From Pseudorasbora parva (lineage: Eukaryota; Chordata; Actinopteri; Cypriniformes; Gobionidae), in contig NC_090178.1 of NCBI RefSeq assembly GCF_024679245.1, forward strand, positions 21,740,703 to 21,804,702: a DNA stretch of 64,000 bases, written 5' to 3'. The position numbers were made by a program, and so were the translations under genes. Positions 1 through 11,732 of the stretch are shown in pieces (the stretch's first letter is position 1; every line of letters begins with the position of its first letter). The notes below the pieces were generated by a model, which saw nothing but the letters and a program-made list of their open reading frames with translations, was not told where the DNA came from and did no database searches.

Positions 1-525
1 CAAAACAGTGATGTTAAAAGATCAAATTCAGTACACACCTTATTGAGGATGCATACTATATACATGTGAGCAAATGAGCCCAGAATATGAACGCAGCATG
101 CTAAATGATTACGCCTTTTCCTTCTAATGGTTTTCTATGGAAAAATGCTTAACAAGAAATTGCACATTGCATTCATATTCAGGGTTCATCTGCTCGACTG
201 TATATAGTGTGAATTATCCAGTCGATGTATACTGAATTTGATCTTTTAATATCACTGTCTCGCTACATTAGTACTTAGTACAAACCTGTCAAAAATGACT
301 GCCAGTCAATGGAGAAAAGTGTTGTTTTGCTCTCCAAGTGGGCGTTCCTATAAAGGTGTGACGTGACGTCACATGAAAAAAATAAATAAATAAACAGCAC
401 AATGAAAATGCATTTTAGCAGAGAATTGTTTGCCATTTTTGGCATTTGTTTTCACGATTCCTTTAGTGAATTGGCTAGAACCCTTTGTCTTTCCGTTTGT
501 CTGTCTCTTCTACACTCTAATTTAA

Positions 526-1059
526 AAGGTTAGTTCACCTAAAAATGTAAATTCTGTCATTAATTACTCACCCTCATGTTGTTCCAAACCCATAAGACCT
601 TTGTTTATCTTCGGAATACAAATTAAGGTATTTTTGATGAAATCCGAGAGCTCTCTGACTCCAAGACAGCAATTTAATTAACACTTTCAAGGCCCAGAAA
701 GGTAAAGACATTGTTAAAGTAGTCAGTGTGACTCCAGTGGTTCAACCTTATTTTTATGATGCGACAAGAATATTTTTTGTGCAAAATACAAACAAAAATA
801 ATGACATTATTCAACAATTTAGTTTTAGCCTGTGCCATTCTCCTACAGTTGTAAAAACAGTGCTGCTCCCACTTCATCATCACACGCATGTGTCATGGTC
901 CTCACATAAACATCATCTGCTGCCGTAGAACTCGAAAGAACTGTATTTACAATATAAACTGCATGCGAGACTGGCACAGGCTAGTATTTTGGTTTATTTT
1001 CACACACAAAAAGTATGATAGTCGCTTCATAAAATTAAGGTTGAGTCACCATTAACCCT
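526..1059 (+). mobile_element. TTAA-flanked non-autonomous DNA element (family with GGTTAGTTCACC ends)
   Basis: Inverted ends (AAGGTTAGTTCACC on the left, degenerate GAGTCACCATTAACCCT on the right) are flanked on both sides by TTAA (522-525 and 1060-1063). The internal sequence resembles the better preserved copy at 57868-58463, which gives a second example of the same ends. No transposase is encoded. TTAA duplications are used by piggyBac and Kolobok transposases; which one moved this family cannot be told from the sequence. The two short open frames here are not genes. Confidence 0.75.
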
Positions 1060-1276
1060 TTAAGGAGCAAACCTCCATGCCAGCTAGATAATGCCTTAAT
1101 ATACTGTCCTGTCTAGAGTTTCTGACAACTTCCACATTATATCATAACTTTAAGCAAACACACTCTTGTGAACAACAGTCTCAAAAACATATTTGAATCA
1201 TGATCACACCCAATTTACTTTGACAAAAATTAAGTCTATACAAAAACAACATATGACTATCAAACTGCATCCTATC

Positions 1277-1664
<388 letters not shown>

Positions 1665-1703
1665 CACACACACACACACAAACACACAAACACACACACG
1701 CAC

Positions 1704-2185
1704 GTAGTGTTTCAATGTTTTATGGGGACATTCCATAGGCGTAATGGATTTTATACTGTACACACCGTATTCTCTATCCCCCTACACTGCCCTTGCCCCT
1801 AAACCTACCCATCACAGGAAACATTCAGCATTTTTATTTTCTCAAAAAAAAAAAAAAAAAAAAAAAAAAACTTCTCTATGATTTATAACAGGGGTCCCCA
1901 AACTCGGTCCTGGAGGGCCACTGTCCTGCAGAGTTTAGCTCCAAACCCAATCAAACACACCTGAACCAGCTAATCAATGTCTTTATAGGACCTAGTAAGA
2001 CATTGATTTGCTGTTTCAGGTGTGTTTGATTGGGGTTGGAGCTAAACTCTGCAGGACAGTGGCCCTGCAGGACCGAGATTGGGGACCCCTGATTTATAAA
2101 AAAATGTCCCAACAAGGACAAGGATTTCGGATATTGCCATCTTTGTGGGGACATTTTGTCCCCATAACATAGGGATTACCAGCCC
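1704..2185 (+). repeat. Dispersed CA-associated repeat, copy 2 (interrupted)
   Basis: Same family as copy 1 and less than 50 bp from it, so the pair may be a local tandem duplication. It is split by a poly-A run (about 1847-1870) and by the hAT-like insertion at 1889-2091. The block GGGGACATTTTGTCCCCA resumes after the insertion, near 2147-2164. Confidence 0.85.
1889..2091. mobile_element. hAT-like palindromic MITE with 8-bp target duplication
   Basis: The element is 203 bp and begins CAGGGGTCCCCAAACTCGG and ends with the inverse, GGGGACCCCTG. The two halves are nearly complementary along their length, so the whole element can fold into a hairpin. It is flanked by a perfect 8-bp direct repeat ATTTATAA (1881-1888 and 2092-2099), which is diagnostic for hAT-type insertion. 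It interrupts the dispersed repeat around it and is therefore younger. It has no coding capacity. Confidence 0.93.
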
Positions 2186-2224
2186 ACACACAACACACAA
2201 CACAACACAACACAACACAACACT
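2184..2224. repeat. (AACAC)n short tandem repeat
   Basis: CA-rich sequence passes into about seven AACAC-type pentamers directly after the dispersed repeat. Confidence 0.85.
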
Positions 2225-3085
2225 AACCAATGATTCATACACAAATGCAGGTGCAATGGTAGTGTGAAATCTGGTCTGACAGCTCACATTGACCGTGAAC
2301 TCGGCCTTGCTGTAGATATTAGCAGATTTGCCATTTTATCACTGGGACATGAGCAGGCTGTTCCCTAATTGGCTGAAACATCTATGTCCACCTCGCAGAG
2401 CCCAGACACGGAGGTGTCACCTTGTAACATTTCACCACAGGCCTTCAAAGAGCTGGATTTCTGTCTTCTACTTTTTTTGCACACATTTAAAAACAAAAAG
2501 TCATTGTGGTTCATCTGCTCCCTTCAGTTTGGGTCATGCAGACAGCTGTCATCTTTCCAAGCTTCAATGCCAATTATGCCTGCCTTGTTCAGTCATGTTC
2601 ATAACATTAAATGCAGATCTTCCAACAAAAGGGATAGTTAAATGAATTATTTACATACTTGGACAACAGCAAGAGATTATGCTATTATTGCAGAATATCT
2701 GTGACATGATTTTAATAATCACCAAGCAGAAAACCATTGTTTACTCTTCAGTTCAGTTGAGCTGGCTTTGTTGATTTTAATGATTAGTTTGGAAACTGTT
2801 CATGTCTGGTGTTAACACATTGTTGCTGTTAGTTGTTTAGGGCTGCTAAAAAACATTGCAACTTGCCACATTAATTCAGAATTCAGTCGATGTGTGTTCA
2901 CAGTGTCACAGGTATTCATATTTTGGCTGTTTTCAGCATCTTCAAATATGGCTCATCACACTGAAACCTATTTCTTATAAATAATCTTTTGTTTTTTTAT
3001 CCACCCAGTTCCAATACATACAATGAAAAAAAGAAATAACATGAATTGTCAAGTATTTAATTTACTGGATTAGCCAAAAATGGTT

Positions 3086-3156
<71 letters not shown>

Positions 3157-4720
3157 TTTCAGTTGCTATTATTATAATAGTTGTCCACCAAAACTCCATT
3201 ATTAATATAATTACATTTTATAACACAAATGTAATCTTTAGCAAACATCAAAATTAATATAATTTTTTTTTAATATTGTACATTATAATGTAGTGATGTC
3301 ATTTGTGGCATTTAAACTTATTTATTCTAAGGTTGTTATTTTATTATAATTTTTATACACAAAATAGTATAGAATCAGCATTTATTTTAATCGGTATTAA
3401 CTAACACAATTAGTATTGGCATGTGAAAAAAGTATGTTAATATCTTATATACCTAAACACTTTGGTCATACCACTACAGGTAATGCCATTTTAAACTTAT
3501 TGTAAAAAATGTCTTTTATGCCAATTTCCAAATAGCATATCGACTACAAAACCCTGTTTGTCGAGTTAACCAGAAACACCTGCGTATGCATGACTGCGAG
3601 TGTGTGAGGTCCTTCTGCATGCTCTAGTTCCCCTTTTTTAATCTGCCGTATTGTGACAGGCCTCTCTGGACCTCCTGAGCACAGGTGAGCAACATTAGTC
3701 AGCCTGCCTCCCAGTCTAGAACCTGACACAACAAACAGGTGGGATTGCCTCTCTCTCGTTTACACACACACACAAGAAAAAGCATCAAGCGGCACTAAGA
3801 AACAGAGAGAATATTCTCTGCATAATGAACCATTGAAACGGAATAGACTGCGCACCTGTGCCTGTGCGTCTGCGTATATGTGTGCGAGTTGTCTAACACC
3901 GTTCCATCTGTCTGTTCTTCCCCTCAGGTATAGCTGGTCCTCTGATGCTTTCAAAATGAGTCATATCTTCCCCTCTCCCTTTCTAACTCGGTTTCTTTTT
4001 TTAACACTGTGCTCTCTTGTACCTTTATCGGGATGTGGCAGGTGGAGATGAATAGAGCCTCAGCTGGGCTGCGGAGACCCTGGAGAGCTCCAGGCGTTTG
4101 ACAAGGGCAGAAGACAATAAGAGCCTACTCATCCTGCAGTCTTCAGAGAGAGCTGTGCACAGCTTTCTCGTTCTCCCACTCATTCCACATAGTGCACTGC
4201 ACTGTGAAACAAGCAGTCCCCTTCCCTGGATCTTCCTGCAGCCCACGGAACAACTTCTTTACTTCATCTTTGTCATTGAGGGGGGTCAGTTTGCTAACAC
4301 TATCCTCCTCCTTCTCCTCCTGGGGAAGACCAAGAGAGTGTGTACGGCTTATTCTGCAAAGGGTGTCAACAGGAAATAGAATAATTGAAAGAATGAGTGA
4401 TACACATTCTTGTGTAGTTTCAAAATGTTTGCACCACATCTTAAAATACTCAAAATATGCCTGTACTATTTTACGACTTATGACTTTTGCCCAGATTTAT
4501 AGTCTGGACAAGATGATGCTAGCTGCCGAAAGTCAGAGCCAGTCTGCAGATTTGAGCTGACATTTTACAGAAAATGTACGATGGTCACAGATTCCATTTT
4601 TTTTTTTAGCTTCAAAGTTTGATTCCATACAGTCAGAGTATCAAACATGCTTGATGTTTTAAGCCAATTTTAGAACACATTGGCTTCATTTGCCACTTGT
4701 CTCCTACTATCATGCATTTG
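2225..4720. other. Non-coding stretch; (AT)n at 3089-3155
   Basis: No exon with splice sites, no RNA gene and no clear transposon is recognised. A pure AT tract occupies 3089-3155. The open frames around 2328-2645 and 3544-4560 overlap on both strands and show no recognisable domain; I treat them as chance. The sequence is consistent with an intron or intergenic DNA. Confidence 0.6.
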
Positions 4721-4841
4721 GGGTCAGTAAGATTATGCTCACAAAGGCTGCTTTTACAGTATTTGATTAAAAATACAGTAAAATCTGTAACATTGTAAAG
4801 AAAAAATATAATTAAAAATTCCTACCAAAAGCTACATTCAA
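4721..4841 (+). repeat. Left half of a dispersed repeat split by the old DIRS insertion
   Basis: GGGGTCAGTAAGATTATGC, then a block containing AAAATACAGTAAAA, matches the start of the repeat family seen at 17531-17745 and, in reverse, at 34829-35175. The other half of the same family (TCAGCATCATTACTCCAG-type block) resumes after the DIRS remnant at about 8126-8225, so the DIRS element landed inside this copy. Confidence 0.7.
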
Positions 4842-5166
4842 TGCTGCGCTTGATTTTATGTGCTATGGGGAAAAATGTCTCGGTCTAACCAGTTGTGACT
4901 GCTTGGCAAACACGCCAAAGAATTTTGCTTAAATAACCTTGTTATGACGTCAACGGGACACGCATAGCAGAGGTTATAAACAGATGCGAAACAGGTGTGC
5001 TCATCAGGTTCTTTTGTCTTCAGAACCATATTGTGTGCAGTCTGAACAAACAAAAATTCTCTTGCCTCTCTAAACTATCCTTTGTTAGGAGTTAGTTTTT
5101 GCAGTCAGGAAAAATACTTTTTCACACTCCTTATCTCTTTCTCTCTCACGAAAAGAGTGAAAATAA

Positions 5167-6369
5167 TACAATATCATGTCGAGGGAAGCTAAGAGTGCCG
5201 TCCTGCTCGCAGCCCATCTCAGAAGATGACTTGCATGATTATTGTATACTTTGTCATGGGGAACGTCATGCTGTGTCAGCCCTTGAGGACGTGGAGTGTG
5301 AGCACAGTGGACTATTATCTCTTAAATTGCTCTGCTCCAGGTTCGCGTTCCTGCGGGAAGAGTGAGCCTGCACGTCCTCAATTTCAAGATCATGAGGCTC
5401 GTGTGTCAATCTAGCTGGAGAGCAGGAGATGGGTTCTTCCCTTTCTCTTGCTCTGTCACCAGATCTAGAAGTCCTTCAGCCCGCTTCTGCAGCGCTTCTA
5501 AGGACGCCAGTTCTCTTGTTCTTGATATGGATATCGAGTGTACCGCCTCCGAGCGCTCGTCATGTGACAATCATTCGTACGATGAGTTGCTCGGGGTAGT
5601 CAATCACACTGTGGTCAATCTTCAGTTAGACTGGCCACAGGAACAAGAGACCCCCAGATGATCTAAATGGATGGATGATTTATGTCAGGTGGCCAGGGGC
5701 AGACATCAGAAAGATGATCTCTCCCTTTTTTCCATATTTACATGATGAGCTCACTAAATCCTGGAACAAGCCGTTTTCCTCTTGTGTCTTTGTGACTGCG
5801 ATGTCAGTTTACTTGCTATCGTAGGTGCAAAGTCACAATGTATAACATTGATAGAAGAGACGCTTGCGGGCTATCTCTCTCCTGGTAGCGCATTATAATT
5901 AAAAAACATTTTCAGGCAGCGGGTCAGACTGGTGCTTCCCTGCACAGCATGGCAGTGCTACAGGTGTACCAAGCTGATCTGCTTAAAGAGCTGGGCATGA
6001 GTGGTAACATTAGTGAGGAGTGTTTTTCGGAGCTGTGCCATGCCACAGACTCAGTCTCTATGTGCAACCAAGTAAACGCTGTGTGCCATCTGCCGTTCTA
6101 TGGGTGCTATGGACGCTACAGAAAGACATCTGTGGCCTAACCTTACTAGCCTCAAGGAGAAGGATAAAGTATTTCTCCTTGATGCTCCCATGTCATCCTC
6201 CAGCCTATTTGCCAATTCAGTGAATACTGTAGTCAGTAGGTTATGGGATGCTAAGAAACACGAGGAGGTGTTCAATAAGTTACTCTCTCGCCATACCCAG
6301 GGGTCGGGGCTGTCAGCCACCAGGCCTCAAACACGTCCAGCAGCTGAAAAACGTGAAGTACACAAATAG
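5167..6369 (+). pseudogene. DIRS ORF1 (Gag-like) remnant
   Basis: Conceptual translations in shifting frames match ORF1 of the intact copy (25860-27338). The N-terminal Cys/His region (CILCHGERHAVSALE, then a CEH) is at about 5246-5310. A QVYQADLLKELG segment is at about 5961. A conserved block ATERHLW, then FLLDAP, then SLFANSVNTVVSRLWDAKK is at about 6115-6260. Stops and frameshifts separate these blocks, so no complete protein can be made. The middle of the protein is eroded. Confidence 0.85.
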
Positions 6370-6604
6370 TGCGTGGGAAGTTGTGCTCCCCTTAATAAGG
6401 ATTGGGGACCGGCTCATCACGCTCCACCACCTAAAAAGAAGTTGTACTTGAGATAACTGATCTCAGAAAAAAAGAAGCGGTCCAGAAGCTTTTGGGTTTC
6501 ATCCAAGGGCCAATTCCCAAAGGCGAATAAAGGATACGCACTGAGCACTTCGTACCCTTTCTATGTGGTTCAGACCCCAGTTCCTCAACTTGGGTCACAT
6601 TGTA

Positions 6605-7080
6605 GGGTGGCTTTTGTCACAAAATGCTAACTACAGACACTTCCCTGAAAGGTTGGACAGGTTCCCTGACAACCCAGCAGAGGTTGCTTATATACTGGAC
6701 TGCGGACTGCGTTGACACTGCTTGAACAAGCTAGCGCAGCAGATTCTGCTTTGGGCACAGGACAAGATTCTATCCCTAAAGGCGATTTACACTTTTCCGG
6801 AAGCACAAATGTGGAAGCAGATCTGTTATCCAGACAGGTCACACGTGGGGATTTGAAGCTTTATCCTGATCTGGTCCGTCAGATCTGGTAAAAATATTAC
6901 AAACATGAAGTGGACCTCTTTGCATCACAGGAAACAGCGCAATATCCCCTATAATTCTCACTCCCCTGGGTCTGGACGCCATGCCCCATTTATGACCCAG
7001 AAAGCCTATACAGAAAGTCTATATGTTTCCTCCAATTGATCTGCTCCCGGGAGTCCTGGCAAAGGTCCGTTAACAAGGGT
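6605..7080 (+). pseudogene. DIRS RNase H / methyltransferase-like remnant
   Basis: Fragments correspond to the end of the RNase H domain (TDTSLKGW near 6634, LAQQILLWAQDKILSLKAIYT near 6732, a degenerate DLLSRQ near 6822) and to the start of the methyltransferase-like domain (HEVDLFASQETAQ near 6907). Several in-frame stops are present. The reverse transcriptase that should precede this block is absent, so the Gag remnant is joined almost directly to RNase H by a large deletion between about 6450 and 6605. Confidence 0.82.
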
Positions 7081-7210
7081 CATGCCTATTGCTGATAGCG
7101 CTTCGTTGGCCAACCTGGTGAGTCCTGTGATTACTGAACAGGAGAGGTCTCCTGTCTCAGGTACAGGGGACAATATTCCACCCCGGCCTGAGTTATGGAA
7201 CCGTTAACCT

Positions 7211-7910
7211 TTATCTTTGGCCTCTGAAGGGACCAGCTAAGGGATGTTGGACTATCAGGAGATGTAATAGAGACCATTCTGAGTGCTAGGGCTCCTTCCA
7301 CAAGAAGAATGTACTCCCTTAAATGGCGCGTCTTTGAAAGGGGATGTGCTACACATGCCCAGTCTTTGTGGCCACCATTTCAGCTTGCCACGCCATGATT
7401 GATGGGTTTTCAGTAGCGAAACATCTTTTGAATGCCCACTTCATTCATGGAGCTAGGCGACTGAGGCCTCCTGTCAGAATAAAAGTTGCCTCATGGAATT
7501 TAGCCGTGGACCTTGAGGGGCTAGTCTGCAAACCATTTGAACCGCTAGAGTCAGCACCGGTCATAATTCTGACTCTAAAGATGGTTTTCCTTATGGCTAT
7601 CTCGTCATTGAAGAGAATTGGTTATTTGCAGGCTCTGTTGGTCTTGCCATCCTGGTTAGACTTTGCCCCGGGCTGGTCAAAGCTATTTTGCACCCTGACC
7701 CTGACTATCTTTCAAAAGTCTCATTTTCGGCCTTGCATCCAGTCATGTTTGAAGCCTTTTGTCCTCCGACTCTCACTTCATCAGAGCAGGAGAATCTCCA
7801 CTTACTGTGTCCAATTCGCGCTCTTCAGATTTGCGTCCACCGCACTAGCCAGTGGCATAAGTCAGGACAACTGTATGTTCAGGCTGTTCTTCAGACAAAA
7901 GATCTGATGA
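7211..7910 (+). pseudogene. DIRS tyrosine recombinase remnant
   Basis: The block ILSARAPSTRRMYSLKWRVF near 7270-7333 matches ILHSRAPSTRKLYALKWRLF of the intact element. Later segments match FLLAISSLKRIG (the region of the first catalytic arginine), LEFAPG, LCPVRAL and SEQLFV, in changing frames. Sequence stops matching before the HxxR, W and Y catalytic region and joins straight to the right terminal repeat, so the active-site half of the recombinase is deleted. Non-functional. Confidence 0.85.
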
Positions 7911-8125
7911 GCTCACCTGTTTCGCATGTATTTATAACCTCTGACATTCCCGGTGACATCATCACCAGAGGTTATTTAGGCCAAATACTTTGGTGTGTTT
8001 GCCACACGTTCACAACTAATCGTAAGAAGACATTCTTCCCCATAGCACTTAAAATCAAGCGCAGCATCGTGCTCCTGCTTTTTTTTAAGGAACTGCGTTA
8101 CAGTCAAGTAACCCGAGGTGTTTCC

Positions 8126-8225
8126 TATTTTGACATGTAATTTAGTCCTGTGATGGAATAAATCTGAATTTTCTGCATCATTACTCCAGTCTTCAGTGTC
8201 ACATGATCCTTCAGAAATCATTCTA
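8126..8225 (+). repeat. Right half of the dispersed repeat split by the old DIRS element
   Basis: The block CATCATTACTCCAGTCTTCA and the following TGTCACATGATCCTTCAGAA also occur at 54865-54907 and 59939-59980. This is the continuation of the fragment at 4721-4841. Confidence 0.75.
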
Positions 8226-8249
8226 AGACTTGGTGCCCAAGAAACTAGC

Positions 8250-9045
8250 CTGGATGCCAGCCGAATTTAGCCCCGCCCACAACATTTCAGGCTGGGCAAT
8301 TTGGTCTGAATTCTGATCCGTTTTGGAGTAAATATGCCTGAATAGAAACTGTTTGGACCAATCAAATCGCCAGGGTGAACTTTATACGATGATTGACAGA
8401 TAACGCAATGTAATCATCCACGTCACCAAAGTGAGGTTGGGTTGAATTCATTTTAATCCTTAAAGGAGAGCAGGTTCGTATATGTCACAGTCCAGATCAG
8501 ACACTGATGACCGAGCTAACAGCTCGAACCCGAAGACAGGAGAGGTGTAGGCCTAACGTTACTAATCTTTCCAGGGAACACGTGATTAAATACGAAGTGA
8601 AAAAAGAAGATTCACAGGTGAGGTTAACTAACAGACTGCATAACCTGAAAACCCAGCTGAGCAAATAATGATTCATTTGGCACTTGGCTGCATTAGCGTA
8701 TGACTTTAAAACAAACAAAAAAAATCCATATGTGATCAACGTTTGCATAAGTACTAGATGTGTAGGGGAATTTAAAGTGACATTTTAATAATATTCTGCT
8801 GAAATTAACTAAATTACTTGAAAAAAGATTTGTTAATTTTGCTGTTTGAGATTCAAAGATCCAAGCCTGTAAAATGATCCGAACTTCCCATTACTATGCG
8901 TCGTTCAACATATGTCACTTACTCCATTGCTCTGATTGGTTGTAGGTATATCCAATTGTGGTCTTTCCTGTTTCGTTTGAAACACGCCCGAATAATCACA
9001 TCCCAATGGAGCAGAATCAGACTCATAATCTAACTAGAATTGATT
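8250..9045 (-). mobile_element. Non-autonomous DNA element with TAGCCTGG end
   Basis: The left end CTAGCCTGGATGCCAGCCGA, then TTTAGCCCCGCCCACAA, matches in inverse orientation the end at 23165-23221 (GGGCAGGGCTAAATTCGGCT). The far end (GCAGAATCAGACTCATAATC, about 9010-9035) matches in inverse the start of that second copy (TATGAGTCTGATACTGCTCC, about 22979). The two copies are therefore the same family in opposite orientation, with different internal lengths. No transposase. Confidence 0.7.
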
Positions 9046-10875
9046 ATTTTAAATAAAAAAATAACAAAACAACAACAATGCAAAAGTCTTCACTTTGATT
9101 AACTGAATGCATTCGTGCTGGAAAAACAACACTGACCCACAGTATTTGAAAGATAATGAATATAAAATAAATATAACATATTTATATGTTTTCATAGTTT
9201 GATATAGCCATCACATTGCAAAAAATCTATCACATTATTCGAAATTGTATTATTCCTGATGAACTCAACCTTGTGATTTAGAAGGTCACAGGACAAGTTC
9301 CTACATCAACATGCTTTGTTGTTTCATCAGCAACATTTCCCAACCCTTTAAATCAGCGGGCTCTGATTGGTTGTTAGGAATGTTGTTCCAGCAACAACAA
9401 AGCCAGTTCATCCAGGAAATTGTCCTGCGTGTGTAAATCACAAAGAGCATAAAGAAATCAATGTTAAAGAACATTCTCTCGATTATGTGCACTAGCAAGG
9501 CTGTTTGCTATAGTAGAAAAGATTTTACTCAGCATTTCATGTGGGTTCTACTTATTTAACCATGTAACAAAGACAGATAGCATGCCACTTTGCCCATTAA
9601 ACATTACTAATGGCTGTGCATTAACTCTGCTCTACCGTGTTGCATCAATTCAGCATGTTCTCGCGTTTCCAAATCTATGGCTGCTGAATGAAAAACCTGC
9701 CACCTATATTACACCACCTTCAGCACAAACACTCTCTGCTGGGAGTCTGCGCCAATCACATTCAGCCTAATCTCATCAACACTTATTCTATGGCCAACTG
9801 CGGTTGGTGCAGAGAGGCAGTGATAAGCCTCAGGCATTTACTTGAAAAGAAAATGAAAAACTCCCTCTCTTTCTCCCCTTCTCTCCACGCGAACCATCTC
9901 TATGGACAGTTTTGTGCCGAGCGAGAGCATTTTGCTCAGAAGGACATTTAATAAAATTCCTGGAAATATGATAAAACCCCACGCATGAGAAGCACCTATC
10001 TAGCAATTTGGAATTCAAACTAAAGATTACAGACTACCAGCTAAAACAATGTATCTCCCGCAAACCTTTTCCTGACAGCTGTGAGCGAAGGAAATATAAT
10101 CCTCGGCCGAGATTTGGAGGCTGGTGTTTCTACATAACGTTGATTATAAACTGTCACTCTCATTCAACCCAGGAGGAAAACATCAACATGTGGATTATCC
10201 TCACTCCAATCTACACGTTCACAGGAAGATAATCCACCAAAGACACTTCCCAATATCCTCTGACGTCTGATGCACACCGTGCATGGGGCTCATGTGTTGA
10301 GTGTTAGCATTGGGCCGCAGGCAAAAAGCTGTCTGCTAAAACTCCTTTGCACCCTCTTCAGCGGTTCCTAAGATGACAGGCTGTCAGGTTAGGTGATCTG
10401 TAACATTTGTGTGTTGCGTATATGTTTGAATGCTGTAATGAGTCCGTGTGTAAGGTGCCTGAGAGGATCAGGAAAGGAGACCCTTTGAAGCCTAAAGGAT
10501 GTGAGTGTATGAGAGGAGAAGAGATTTGGAACCGGATATTGCAGGAAGGTGCAGTAAGGAGCTTTCGGGGGAAGCTTTCATCCACACAGAAGCTGGTTCT
10601 CCTGCCGTACACGAATACACACAGGCTAAAAGATGCTTTTTTTGAGTAGGTGAGACTGGAGTATTGTAACACGTTTTCTTTCAACACCAGTTACCTAGTA
10701 TTTTTGCGCACTGTTTCTCAAACTTTATTATAATATATACAAATGTGTCTGCTTCAAATTAAAGTAGTTTAGAAATATACAACTTAACTGAGTAAATCAA
10801 CGTCAAATATGTTGTGCTGTTAAAACCTACCCCACCACCAGAATGGATTGCAAAAAAACTAAAAAAAAAAAAAAA
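9046..10875. other. Non-coding stretch, nothing recognised
   Basis: No splice-flanked exon, RNA gene or known repeat family was identified. Short open frames on both strands (for example 9582-9951 and 10358-10687) overlap each other and show no domain. Confidence 0.5.
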
Positions 10876-10990
10876 ACCTTGGTTATGTATGTACCCCTCG
10901 TTCCCTAAAGGAGGGAATGGAGACATCACATAGGGAAGGGAACTAACAAATTGGGATCCCGACTTGATGTTGAACGTGACCGACTGAAAG
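10876..10990 (+). mobile_element. DIRS terminal-repeat fragment of another subfamily
   Basis: After a 17-base A run, GGTTATGTATGTACCCCTCG and CGTTCCCTAAAGGAGGGAA resemble the outer right end of the intact DIRS copy (GGTTACGTATGTAACCC and GTTCCCTGAGGGAACGAGAC, 30611-30650), followed by CGTGACCGACTGAAAG. Only a terminal fragment remains, abutting a Tc1 remnant. Confidence 0.65.
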
Positions 10991-10999
10991 ACATAAGTT

Positions 11000-11732
11000 T
11001 ACATTTTCAGCATTCTTTCTTCTCCAAACACAAGTTGAGTTTTTACAAAAAGTTCTATTTAGTTTCATCTGAACATATGACATTCTCTCTTCTGGATCAT
11101 CCAAATGCTCTCTAGCAAACTTCAGACAGGCCCGGACATGTACTGGCTTAAGCAGGGGGACATGTCTAGCACTGCGCAGTGTGTTACTGATGGAAGCCTT
11201 TCTTACTTTGGTCCCAGCTCTCTGTAGGTCATTCACAAGGTCCCCATGTGTGGTTCTGGGAGTTTTGCTAATCGCTCTTGTGATCATTTTGACCCCACGG
11301 AGTGTGATCTTGCGTGGAGCCCCAGATTGAGGGAGATTATCAGTGTTCTTGTATGTCTTTTTTTGCACAGGAAACAAAAACCTTGCAAAAACTATATATG
11401 ATCTGCCTAATCCTGGCCAAATCACAGAGATGCCGATTCGCATGGGACTAGTATTATCACAGTACCTCGGTGTTCTGTAATATGGTAGGTAATTTGGGGG
11501 GGAATTTTTACTTTACAAATTTACAGACATGGCTGATTCGCACGGGATTAAGATCACAGACATTCTCTGCAATTATTACAAATCACCAAAGGTCCCCAGA
11601 TAATACTAATCCTGTGCAAATAGGGCTATAGTTGAAGTGTACCTATGAAAATTGCAGGCCTCTCTCATCTTTTTAAGGGGGAGAACGTCCACAATTGGTG
11701 GCTGACTAAATACTTTTTTGTCCCACTCTATA
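11000..11732 (-). pseudogene. Tc1-like transposase remnant
   Basis: On the minus strand the translation contains LPQSGAPRKITLRGVKMITR, then RTTHGDLVNDLQRAGTKV, then LKPVHVRACLKFAREHLDDP. This is the helix-turn-helix and linker part of a fish Tc1/mariner transposase. Downstream, KNSTCVWRRKNAEN is the start of the catalytic region, but the DDE core after it is lost. The terminal part of the element (GGTGGCTGACTAAATACTTT) is at about 11698-11732. A small inverted-repeat element (11427-11625) interrupts it. Inactive. Confidence 0.88.
11427..11625. mobile_element. Small inverted-repeat element inside the Tc1 remnant
   Basis: GATTCGCATGGGACTAGTAT on the left and, in inverse, ATACTAATCCTGTGCAAATA on the right form imperfect inverted ends about 200 bp apart. 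A related motif GATTCGCACGGGATTAAGAT occurs internally near 11531. Both Tc1 flanks continue outside. No clear target duplication. Confidence 0.5.

Larger units (their letters stand above)
4842..8125 (+). mobile_element. Degenerate, internally deleted DIRS retrotransposon
   Basis: Inverted terminal repeats of about 160 bp are recognisable: left 4842 to about 5010, right about 7902-8065. They diverge by substitutions and small indels. The right end has an extra 60 bp (8066-8125) as expected for DIRS elements. Remnants of Gag (5167-6369), RNase H plus methyltransferase (6605-7080) and tyrosine recombinase (7211-7910) lie between them in the DIRS order. The reverse transcriptase and the catalytic C-terminus of the recombinase are missing. 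It represents a different, older DIRS lineage than the intact copy at 25551-30909. The left repeat keeps a TGACGTCA box (4945-4952) and a TATAAA (4975-4980). Confidence 0.88.
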
